A DNA stretch of 6,842 bases from assembly GCA_003354055.1 (NCBI GenBank), contig PIVQ01000388.1, positions 1 to 6,842 of the forward strand, in the 5' to 3' direction. Position 1 is the stretch's first letter. Every line of letters begins with the position of its first letter. Under the pieces are notes generated by a model. It did not search any database. It was not told where the DNA came from and saw only the letters and a list, made by a program, of their open reading frames with translations. The DNA comes from Desulfobacteraceae bacterium. GTDB taxonomy: Bacteria; Desulfobacterota; Desulfobacteria; Desulfobacterales; Desulfobacteraceae. Below, piece by piece: positions 1 to 5,523 of this stretch. Both the position numbers and the translations under genes were made by a program.

Positions 1-1190
1 AAATTCAAGTATTCATCCCTGATTTTCGGCGGAATATGTTTTGCTTCAATCCTTCCTTCTGAGCAGAGGACAAAGGTATATTCTATAACATTTCTTAACT
101 CACGGACATTCCCGGGCCAATCATAATTCATAAACAATTCCATGACCTGAGATGTCACTCCTATAATCGTTTTTTTGCTTTTGATGCAATTCCTTTCAAT
201 GAAATTTTTGACAATAATCGGAATGTCTTCTTTCCGACTGGCCAGCGGTGGACAATGAAGCGGAAACACATTAATCCTGAAGAAAAGGTCTTTTCTAAAT
301 TCCCCTTTGCTGATTAAGCCTTCAAGATCTTTGTTGGTCGCAGTTATAATTCTTACATCAATCGGGAACGGGGTGTGGTCCCCCACCCTTTCAACCTCCC
401 GTTCTTCCAAAATCCTCAGCAGTTTTACCTGGGTGGAAAGGGGGATGTCGCCGATTTCATCCAGAAAAATAGTCCCTTCATGGGCCGCTTCGAACCGCCC
501 GATACGGTCCTTGTCCGCCCCGGTAAACGCTCCTTTCACATGACCGAACAATTCGCTTTCAAGCAGGCTTTCATTCAATGCAGCACAGTTTATCTTGATG
601 AACGGTTGTTTTTTACGGGGACCGTTTTCATGAATGGCCAGTGCAACCATCTCCTTGCCTGTCCCGCTTTGTCCGGCAATAAGTACTGGTGCGTTGGATT
701 GTGAGACACTTTTTATCAGTTGAAAAAGCTGCTCCATGACAGGCGTTTGACCCAGAATGCCACTGAATCCGTTGTCCACGTTTAAAATCTGTTTGAGCGA
801 TTCTATTTCCTGCTGTTTGTTAATGGTATCCGTAATATCGGTCAGGATTTCAACAGCGCCAATGGCCTCTCCGTTTGAATTTTCTAAAACAGAGGCATTT
901 TTTAGGATATTTACAGAACGATAGTTTTTGTTTTTAATCTGGCATTTCTTGGTTTTTGAGTCGCCCACCGTGAATAATTTGCAAAAATTCTTGCCTTTTC
1001 CATGTCCCACGATCTGGCAACCTGTGCAATTTAAAATTTTGCAGGAATTGCCTTCCAGTTCAGCGGCTTGATATCCTGTAAGCCTCTCGGCAGCCGGATT
1101 TGTTGTCTGAATGATTCCACCGGTATCCACCACTATAATTCCGTCCCTAAGGTTATCAATAATTCGTTTCCAGTGCTTTGAAATATCCAT
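1..1190 (-). CDS. Sigma-54-dependent transcriptional activator, PAS plus AAA+ (3' end outside window)
   Basis: Bacterial enhancer-binding protein that would use ATP to remodel sigma-54 RNA polymerase. The 396 visible residues run off the left edge. Residues 1-120 form a PAS-like sensor (NPAAERLTGY at 31-40, TDIT at 117-120) with five cysteines at 50, 55, 58, 70 and 83. A short linker helix (about 121-136) leads to the AAA+ domain: Walker A GQSGTGKE at 173-180 (the usual second residue is Glu, here Gln), ESELFGH at 211-217, the sigma-54 contact loop GAFTGA intact at 220-225, Walker B TIFLDEIGD at 240-248, sensor I region TATN at 283-286, arginine-finger region FRKDLFFR at 298-305, and sensor II WPGNVRELRN at 358-367. 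The Fis-type DNA-binding helix-turn-helix expected at the C-terminus lies outside the window. There is no response-regulator receiver domain, so sensing is probably direct, through the PAS domain. The ATG at 1190 is preceded by GAGG at good spacing. The gene is divergent from the porin-cytochrome unit, which has a sigma-54 promoter, so it is the likely local activator (inference). Confidence 0.96.
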   Translation of the reverse strand, partial: MDISKHWKRIIDNLRDGIIVVDTGGIIQTTNPAAERLTGYQAAELEGNSCKILNCTGCQIVGHGKGKNFCKLFTVGDSKTKKCQIKNKNYRSVNILKNASVLENSNGEAIGAVEILTDITDTINKQQEIESLKQILNVDNGFSGILGQTPVMEQLFQLIKSVSQSNAPVLIAGQSGTGKEMVALAIHENGPRKKQPFIKINCAALNESLLESELFGHVKGAFTGADKDRIGRFEAAHEGTIFLDEIGDIPLSTQVKLLRILEEREVERVGDHTPFPIDVRIITATNKDLEGLISKGEFRKDLFFRINVFPLHCPPLASRKEDIPIIVKNFIERNCIKSKKTIIGVTSQVMELFMNYDWPGNVRELRNVIEYTFVLCSEGRIEAKHIPPKIRDEYLN

Positions 1191-1240
1191 TTTTCCTCAC
1201 ATATATAAGTTTACATCCGCATTCAAAAGATCAGAAGCCA

Positions 1241-1284
1241 ATAGCTTAACAGGTGTTAGCTTAGCACGTGTTAGCACATTAACA
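1241..1284. repeat. TTAGC-type repeat cluster, candidate activator binding sites
   Basis: GTGTTAGC occurs at 1253-1260 and again at 1268-1275, 15 bp apart. TTAGCAC occurs at 1261-1267 and 1271-1277. AGCTTAACA at 1243-1251 and TGTTAGCT at 1254-1261 make an imperfect inverted repeat with one bulged base, and CACGTG at 1265-1270 is a palindrome. The cluster lies about 110 bp upstream of the -24 element of the porin promoter, the usual distance for enhancer sites of sigma-54 activators. Assigning it to the divergently encoded activator is inference. Confidence 0.5.
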
Positions 1285-1359
1285 GTCCAGAGCGGTAAAG
1301 GCAAGTTGGGAAATTGATAACTATCTATATTTATGCGGTATTTTGTTTGGAAAATTACG

Positions 1360-1430
1360 ATTCCTTTTAAGGGCACACATTTTGCTCATATTCCATAGCG
1401 ATGCTTTTGTTACCCACGATTAAAAGGAAT
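1360..1430. repeat. 11-bp perfect inverted repeat flanking the sigma-54 promoter
   Basis: ATTCCTTTTAA at 1360-1370 is the exact reverse complement of TTAAAAGGAAT at 1420-1430. The two arms bracket the -24/-12 promoter. The left arm lies upstream of the predicted transcript start, so the pair would act as DNA sites rather than as an mRNA hairpin. It may be an operator pair, or chance in AT-rich DNA. Confidence 0.4.
1372..1386 (+). promoter_or_regulatory. Sigma-54 (-24/-12) promoter of the porin-cytochrome unit
   Basis: GGCAC at 1372-1376 and TTGCT at 1382-1386 give exactly the GG-N10-GC spacing (GG 1372-1373, GC 1384-1385) and match the sigma-54 consensus TGGCAC-N5-TTGC at nearly every position. 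Transcription would start near 1396-1397, leaving a leader of about 65 nt before the porin ATG. A divergent sigma-54 activator gene next door supports the call. Confidence 0.8.
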
Positions 1431-1436
1431 GTGGGT
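1412..1436 (+). other. Small leader hairpin upstream of the porin gene
   Basis: ACCCAC at 1412-1417 pairs with GTGGGT at 1431-1436 around a 13-nt A-rich loop, inside the predicted 5' leader and ending 15 nt before the ribosome binding site. It could stabilise the mRNA. No known riboswitch is recognised. Confidence 0.35.
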
Positions 1437-1450
1437 CTTTGTTTACAAAA

Positions 1451-1455
1451 AGGAG
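1451..1455 (+). promoter_or_regulatory. Ribosome binding site that sets the porin start
   Basis: AGGAG sits 6 nt before the ATG at 1462. This start puts a clean signal peptide at the N-terminus. The in-frame ATG at 1429 would add eleven residues ahead of it and has no properly spaced Shine-Dalgarno sequence. Confidence 0.85.
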
Positions 1456-1461
1456 ATAAAG

Positions 1462-3183
1462 ATGAAAAAAAACAAATTGGTTTTAAAAAAGGGGGCGGTT
1501 CTGTTCTTGGGCAGCATCTTGTTCCTGTGCATGGCGTTTCCCGGTACTCTGTGGGCAAAAAGCGAGGTGGATGAACTTAGGGAACAACTGTCTCAGTTGA
1601 GCGAAATGATGCAGAATGTTGAACAGAAGATTGTTGAGATGGAAAAGCAAAATGCTGAGAAAGAATCTGAAATTGAAGAGATGGACGAGCGTTTAAATGA
1701 CGCCGAAATGCATACTTCAACAGACAGGCTTTCATTGGGTATCGAACTTCGAAGCCGCGGGGATTCGATTCATTACCAGGACATGCTGGTTGCCCCTGAT
1801 TCCTTTGTGGGTAATTTTTTTACGGATTACGTTGATGCAAATAACGGGGGCTTTAACAACGCTACAGCGGCCCAGATCCAAGAAAGACTCAACACAATGG
1901 GTCAGAATGGCGAGATCCCTGCGCCGGAAAAACAGGATGTTGATAACGATATTCTTTTTACTAACCGGTTCCGTATCAACATGAAATCCAAGATCAACTC
2001 TCAGTTGGCGTTTGCAGGCCGGCTGTCAGCGTATAAAACATGGGGAGACAGTTCCGGTGTCAAATATTACCAGGGAAGCATGGGGGACGTCAGTCTCGAC
2101 GGTACGACCTCAAGTCGGCCCAATGGTGACGGCATTCACATGGAACGGGCCTATTTCAACTATAAAAATGCTTTCAACGATGTGCCCATTAACTTTTCAT
2201 TGGGCCGCAGGCCTTCCACGGACGGCCCGCCCTTGGAATACAGCCAGAACAGTTTGGAAGGCGGATCACCGCTGGCCCATATCATCAACTGGCAGTTTGA
2301 CGGTGCCTCTTTAAATTTCGGTCTTGAAGAGAAAACAGGTATTCCGGGATCAGCCTTTAAGCTCTGTTATGGTGTCGGTTTTGAAAGCGGGTGGGGTAAC
2401 AGTTCATCCTTTGATGCCAATTCCCAGGTGGATGATGTGCATTTGTTCGGGGTTATTACGGATCTGTATGATAATGATACCACAAGTGTTGTAGCTAATT
2501 ACGCCCATGCCTTTGATCTTACGGACGGATTCACAGGCCAAACCGTCATGCCGTTTGTGGTGACAAAGGACGCTAACGGAAACTATAACTTTGAACAAAA
2601 TACAGGGTCATACATCAGCCGTACCGAACCTGTTACCAATCTGGGTGACTGGGATGCACTTACCCTTTTGTTCCGTCACAACTTCATGGAACAAACAGGA
2701 AAGGATATTGATTTTTTCATGTCTCTGGGATGGAGCCATACCAGTCCTGACAAAGTTTCAGCCAACCCGTATTACGAACTCATGGGAGAAGGACTTCTGA
2801 GTTCAAACGGAGATCTTCAAAGCCGAAACGGCTACAGTCTCTATGCCGGCGCAATTTTTCCGATGCCGCTGGATGCAAAACTCGGCATCGAGTACAACTG
2901 GGGCTCCCAGTACTGGTTTAACTTCACAGGGGCGGAAGATACCCTTTTGGACAGCAAACTGGCTGCCCGGGGACAGGTCTGGGAAGTTTATTACATCCAG
3001 CCGATCATGAGTGATAACTTTTTTGTGACCCTTGGCGGCAGACATTACAACTATGATTATACGGGAAGCGGGAATCCTCTTGGTGCACCGGTGGATATAG
3101 ACGAGGCCTCGTCCATGAATACCCTGTTTCCGGTTACAGACAAAGTTTGGAATGCTTACATCTCTGCCACCGTTAAATTTTAA
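1462..3183 (+). CDS. Outer-membrane beta-barrel porin-like protein with N-terminal coiled coil (DUF3373-like)
   Basis: A 573-residue exported protein. Residues 1-32 are a Sec signal peptide: a lysine-rich start, a hydrophobic core at 11-26, and likely cleavage after TLWA. Residues 34-83 are a heptad-like, Glu/Gln/Met-rich coiled coil, as in outer-membrane proteins that trimerise or contact peptidoglycan. From about residue 88 the sequence is made of alternating amphipathic strands rich in Asn, Gly, Tyr and Phe, and it ends in VKF, the C-terminal aromatic typical of barrels handled by the Bam machinery. The SLGRRPSTDGPP segment near residue 250 and the overall plan resemble DUF3373 proteins of sulfate reducers and Campylobacterota. 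That family call is from memory and is less sure than the barrel call. There is a single cysteine after the signal peptide. Likely role: a channel for an unknown substrate, or part of an electron-transfer site. It is first in a unit with the cytochrome c gene 35 bp downstream, and is driven by the sigma-54 promoter at 1372-1386. Confidence 0.85.
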   Translation: MKKNKLVLKKGAVLFLGSILFLCMAFPGTLWAKSEVDELREQLSQLSEMMQNVEQKIVEMEKQNAEKESEIEEMDERLNDAEMHTSTDRLSLGIELRSRGDSIHYQDMLVAPDSFVGNFFTDYVDANNGGFNNATAAQIQERLNTMGQNGEIPAPEKQDVDNDILFTNRFRINMKSKINSQLAFAGRLSAYKTWGDSSGVKYYQGSMGDVSLDGTTSSRPNGDGIHMERAYFNYKNAFNDVPINFSLGRRPSTDGPPLEYSQNSLEGGSPLAHIINWQFDGASLNFGLEEKTGIPGSAFKLCYGVGFESGWGNSSSFDANSQVDDVHLFGVITDLYDNDTTSVVANYAHAFDLTDGFTGQTVMPFVVTKDANGNYNFEQNTGSYISRTEPVTNLGDWDALTLLFRHNFMEQTGKDIDFFMSLGWSHTSPDKVSANPYYELMGEGLLSSNGDLQSRNGYSLYAGAIFPMPLDAKLGIEYNWGSQYWFNFTGAEDTLLDSKLAARGQVWEVYYIQPIMSDNFFVTLGGRHYNYDYTGSGNPLGAPVDIDEASSMNTLFPVTDKVWNAYISATVKF

Positions 3184-3218
3184 TTAAGATGATATATTGA
3201 TAAAGAAAGGAATGCGTT

Positions 3219-3554
3219 ATGTTTAAAAAAACAATGGTTGTATCTCTATCCTTGGTACTATTCTTTGGATTTACCGGCATGGGGTTCTCAGCCGAGAAGG
3301 GCAACTCTCGAAAAGGGAAATATATCTATAAAAAAAGCTGTAGAAGCTGCCACAATGACAATGGTGCTGCAGTCTCCTTAAGCCCGAACAGTAAGACGCA
3401 GGCTCAATGGGAAAGAATTTTTAAGAAAAATAAATTTGAAAAATTCTCTTGTAAGGAGGAATGGAGCAAATTACCCGAAAAAGATCTAAATGACATTTTT
3501 TCTTACCTTCATAAATATGCGTTTGACTCACCCACACCAGCCAAATGTAAATAG
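3219..3554 (+). CDS. Small periplasmic monoheme c-type cytochrome
   Basis: A 111-residue secreted cytochrome. The signal peptide covers residues 1-25 (cleavage after GFSA), leaving a mature protein of about 86 residues rich in lysine. The heme site is CRSCH at 41-45, with a class-I-like layout: an N-terminal helix before the CxxCH and a C-terminal helix around DLNDIFSYLHKYAF at 89-102. There is no methionine after the signal peptide, so the usual Met distal ligand is missing. The only other histidine is His98, in the last helix. Cys78 and Cys110 could form a disulfide. AAAGG at 3206-3210 is a well-placed ribosome site. The gene follows the porin by 35 bp with no terminator between, so the two are probably co-transcribed. 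Likely role: electron carrier or redox sensor paired with the porin (inference). Confidence 0.88.
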   Translation: MFKKTMVVSLSLVLFFGFTGMGFSAEKGNSRKGKYIYKKSCRSCHNDNGAAVSLSPNSKTQAQWERIFKKNKFEKFSCKEEWSKLPEKDLNDIFSYLHKYAFDSPTPAKCK

Positions 3555-3570
3555 TGCGAAATAAGAGCAA

Positions 3571-3604
3571 TTGTCCGGCATAAATGATTGTTTATGCCGG
3601 ACAA
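3571..3604. terminator. Perfect 14-bp hairpin between convergent genes
   Basis: TTGTCCGGCATAAA at 3571-3584 pairs perfectly with 3591-3604 around a 6-nt loop. No T-run follows on the plus strand. On the minus strand the stem is followed by the T-rich TTGCTCTTATTT, so it fits an intrinsic terminator for the thioesterase gene better. On the plus side it may act as a 3' end stabiliser or an atypical terminator for the cytochrome mRNA. Confidence 0.65.
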
Positions 3605-3609
3605 CACTG

Positions 3610-3630
3610 TAACATCCTTCAATGATGTTA
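3610..3630. other. 7-bp hairpin in the convergent intergenic region
   Basis: TAACATC at 3610-3616 pairs with GATGTTA at 3624-3630 around a 7-nt loop, 5 bp from the larger hairpin. It is probably a secondary structure in the shared 3' region of the two convergent transcripts. Confidence 0.35.
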
Positions 3631-3673
3631 GGACAGCTTGCGGTGTTTTTCTAATTGATGCCGTCTCTTTTAA

Positions 3674-4156
3674 TCAGGGTGTAGCGTAATAGGTTCGGAT
3701 GGCACCTGTCAGGTTTTGGGGAAGGGAAACGGCTTCTGCTTTTGAATTGGTACAGACCAGGTTCAGTTCAACCTCGTTTTTAAGAATCGATTCCCTGGCT
3801 TCCGGATCAATGGCCAACATTTTCTGTGCAATTCCCATACTCCGGGTCCGCATCCATAAAACTTGGGTATGAACCCGGATGTCTTCTCCGTAAAATACCG
3901 GTTTGAAAAACCGGGTGTGCAGTTCTGCCACAGATAGATTAAGACCAAGATTCATAAGAGAAAAATAGGGAATCCCCAGGTCAGTCAAGAAGGTATCTCT
4001 TGCCTGGTTATACAGCGCAAAGTACTTGCCGTGATAAACGCCGCCGCCGTAGTCTGTATCAGCGACCTGGGGCACTACTTGTGTCCGGTGCCATTTTTCG
4101 GTTTCAATGGCCTGAGTGCCTGGCAAATCAAGAGGATCGGGAATTACTTGTTTCAT
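3674..4156 (-). CDS. Hotdog-fold acyl-CoA thioesterase (4HBT / YbgC-like)
   Basis: A 160-residue cytoplasmic enzyme expected to hydrolyse an acyl-CoA thioester. The signature DTDYGGGVYHGKYF at residues 33-46 matches the YbgC/4-hydroxybenzoyl-CoA thioesterase pattern DTDxGGxVYHxxY. Asp35 sits at the catalytic aspartate position, and it is followed by the expected helix with NQAR at 50-53. The segment ELHTRFFKPVFYGEDIRVHTQV in the middle is the typical second half of the fold (FxxPxxxGDxxxV pattern). The length is slightly above the family norm because of about 20 extra N-terminal residues. I chose the ATG at 4156. An in-frame TTG at 4168 is possible but has no better ribosome site, and even the chosen start has only a weak GAGA sequence upstream. 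The gene is convergent with the cytochrome and divergent from the binding-protein gene. The substrate cannot be deduced, and no link to its neighbours is evident. Confidence 0.88.
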   Translation of the reverse strand: MKQVIPDPLDLPGTQAIETEKWHRTQVVPQVADTDYGGGVYHGKYFALYNQARDTFLTDLGIPYFSLMNLGLNLSVAELHTRFFKPVFYGEDIRVHTQVLWMRTRSMGIAQKMLAIDPEARESILKNEVELNLVCTNSKAEAVSLPQNLTGAIRTYYATP

Positions 4157-4219
4157 ATGTTCTCGCAAACTTATCGCTTTACTTTATAGGGAATTTATGC
4201 AACATTTTGTCCATGTTTG

Positions 4220-4248
4220 GCTTTAAAGAATTCGTGTCTTTGTGTCAA
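4220..4248 (-). promoter_or_regulatory. Possible sigma-70 promoter of the thioesterase gene
   Basis: Read on the minus strand, a perfect -35 TTGACA (4248-4243) is followed after 17 bp by TAAAGC (4225-4220), a poor -10 that matches the consensus at three of six positions. Transcription would start about 50 nt before the ATG. This is a weak call. A second TTGACA (4267-4262) and a TATAAT (4256-4251) lie just upstream but are too close together to pair with each other. Confidence 0.3.
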
Positions 4249-4405
4249 CCATTATAGTGATTGTCAAGAAAACGTTCCGAAAAAAATAAATAGGAAGTGC
4301 AATCACCAAAAGGCAAATCGATTGTAGTATGCGGAATTTTCAACCTTAAGGGGTAGAAAGAGATACTATGGTTTCGGAACATATTTTTGCGATTTGCTAT
4401 AGTTA

Positions 4406-4433
4406 TTGACTTTGGAAGAAAGTTACGCATAAT
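4406..4433 (+). promoter_or_regulatory. Sigma-70-type promoter of the binding-protein gene
   Basis: TTGACT at 4406-4411 and CATAAT at 4428-4433 are separated by 16 bp, each one mismatch from the consensus. The start would be near 4440, giving a leader of about 42 nt before the ATG at 4482. This contrasts with the sigma-54 promoter of the porin unit. Confidence 0.6.
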
Positions 4434-4481
4434 AGAGAAGATTGTCTGAATTTTACGCTAACCATCCCGGAGGTGCCTCAA

Positions 4482-5420
4482 ATGGCGGAAAAACCCGCAA
4501 TAAAGATTGGCTATCTGAAAATTACCGATCATCTTATTCTTGGTGTTACAGCTCGAAAGCTTGAAAAAGGAATGGAAAAATTCGAGCATTGTACACTTGA
4601 GCCTGTGGTGAAAAACGGGTGGAACGAAGTTGCCGATGCACTTGCCGTAAAATCTTTGGACGGTGCCCTGGTCCTGGCGCCGACTGCCATGGACCTGTTT
4701 AAATCCGGTGTGGATCTCAAATTACTGCTTTTGACCCACAAATGCGGTAGTATTCTAGTGAAGAATAAAAAGGCCAATATTCAGTCCATTGAGGATTTCG
4801 CCGGGAAAACGGTATTGATTCCCTATCAATTATCTGTTCACAATATGCTGTTTCATAAGCTGTTGTCGGAAAAGGGCCTTAAACCCGGCAGAGCAACTGA
4901 AAAGGACATTGACGTAACCCTTGAGGTGGTGGCACCCTTTCAGATGCCCGAAGCCCTTGAATATGACGATGAAGGCGAAATCGGCGGATTTATTGTGGCT
5001 GAACCCATTGGTTCTCAGGTGATTGCCAAGGGGTACGGGGAAGAATTCTATCTGTCTAAAGATCTTTGGCCCGGACATCCGTGCTGTGTTTTTGTCATGC
5101 GTACCGAAGTCCTTGAAAAACACCCCGAGGCCATTCAGGAAATCTGCACAAGCTTTGTGAGATCCGGTCTTGCCATTGATGCCCAGCCGGAACCGGCTGC
5201 CATCATCGGAGGAGAATTCCTTTCCCAGGATAAAGATGTTATTCAGAAGGTATTGACGACTCCGCCCGACCGTATTCTTACCAGTGAGTTGTTTCCCCAG
5301 ATCGAAGATCTGGACACCATTCAGAAATATATGATGGATAACATGAAGATCATGACCAGCCTCATCGACCTGGAAAAATTTATTGATACCCGGTTTGCAA
5401 AGGCTGCCGGGGCCAAGTAG
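4482..5420 (+). CDS. NMT1/NrtA-like substrate-binding protein without a signal peptide
   Basis: A 312-residue protein of the periplasmic-binding-protein type II fold, like the solute-binding parts of nitrate, taurine or thiamine-precursor ABC importers. It opens directly with strand one of the fold (IKIGYLKITDHL at residues 7-18). Further family-like segments are the IEDFAGKTVLIPYQLSVHN block around 103-120, GFIVAEPIGSQ around 169-180, and WPGHPCCVFVMR near 196-207. The last is typical of the NMT1/SsuA-like group, where it is followed, as here, by a helix with a KHPEAI-type start. The ATG at 4482 has a strong GGAGG (4469-4473) at 8-nt spacing. An in-frame GTG at 4473 overlaps that site and is rejected. 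There is no hydrophobic leader or lipobox, and no permease or ATPase gene lies beside it. It may therefore be a cytoplasmic ligand sensor or enzyme-like relative, or its transporter may be encoded elsewhere. The gene ends in two tandem TAG stops. Confidence 0.8.
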   Translation: MAEKPAIKIGYLKITDHLILGVTARKLEKGMEKFEHCTLEPVVKNGWNEVADALAVKSLDGALVLAPTAMDLFKSGVDLKLLLLTHKCGSILVKNKKANIQSIEDFAGKTVLIPYQLSVHNMLFHKLLSEKGLKPGRATEKDIDVTLEVVAPFQMPEALEYDDEGEIGGFIVAEPIGSQVIAKGYGEEFYLSKDLWPGHPCCVFVMRTEVLEKHPEAIQEICTSFVRSGLAIDAQPEPAAIIGGEFLSQDKDVIQKVLTTPPDRILTSELFPQIEDLDTIQKYMMDNMKIMTSLIDLEKFIDTRFAKAAGAK

Positions 5421-5428
5421 TAGCCCCT

Positions 5429-5446
5429 GGTTGCAAGTGTGCAACC
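5429..5446 (+). other. Small hairpin just after the binding-protein stop
   Basis: GGTTGCA at 5429-5435 pairs with TGCAACC at 5440-5446 around a 4-nt loop, 8 nt after the stop. No T-run follows, so it is more likely a 3' stabilising structure than the terminator, which lies about 40 bp further on. Confidence 0.4.
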
Positions 5447-5486
5447 CCAACCATATAATTTAGTATCACATAACTTCTGTTTATTG

Positions 5487-5523
5487 ATAAGCCTGTTCCT
5501 TATTTTAGGGGCAGGCTTATTTT
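5487..5523 (+). terminator. Rho-independent terminator of the binding-protein gene
   Basis: ATAAGCCTG at 5487-5495 pairs with CAGGCTTAT at 5512-5520. In RNA the stem continues inward through two U-G pairs and CCU/AGG, making 14 continuous pairs around a UAUUUU loop, followed by a short T-run (5520-5523). On the minus strand the two wobble pairs become C-A mismatches, so the plus-strand transcript forms the better hairpin. The right arm overlaps the stop codon and last codon of the convergent acidic-protein gene. Confidence 0.75.

Larger units (their letters stand above)
4157..4481. other. Divergent intergenic region, no gene seen
   Basis: This 325-bp AT-rich stretch lies between the thioesterase and binding-protein starts. 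Apart from the two promoter candidates listed separately, I see no credible coding sequence. The short open frames here have no ribosome sites and no protein-like composition. A 9-bp inverted repeat (GTTCCGAAA at 4274-4282 and its complement at 4372-4380) is present but could easily be chance. No riboswitch or tRNA is recognised. Confidence 0.6.

Noticed and set aside
307..704. Plus-strand open frames of 78 and 109 residues
   Set aside because: Antisense to the AAA+ domain of the activator, whose motifs are all intact in the minus-strand frame.
1314..1344. Sigma-70 promoter candidate TTGATA / TATTTT upstream of the porin
   Set aside because: The spacing is 19 bp and the hexamers are weak, while a near-perfect sigma-54 promoter lies just downstream.
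1429..1461. Upstream ATG as the porin start
   Set aside because: It would place eleven residues before the signal peptide and lacks a correctly spaced ribosome site. AGGAG at 1451-1455 clearly serves the ATG at 1462.
1528..1530. Cys23 of the porin as a lipoprotein cleavage site
   Set aside because: The residues before it (LFL) do not fit a lipobox, because a small residue is needed just before the cysteine. A normal signal peptidase site after TLWA is present.
4274..4380. 9-bp inverted repeat with arms at 4274-4282 and 4372-4380
   Set aside because: A match of this length 89 bp apart is likely to arise by chance in a 300-bp region, and it has no clear relation to the promoter at 4406-4433.
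4830..5450. 206-residue open frame on the minus strand
   Set aside because: It lies wholly antisense to the well-supported binding-protein gene, has no ribosome site and shows no family resemblance.
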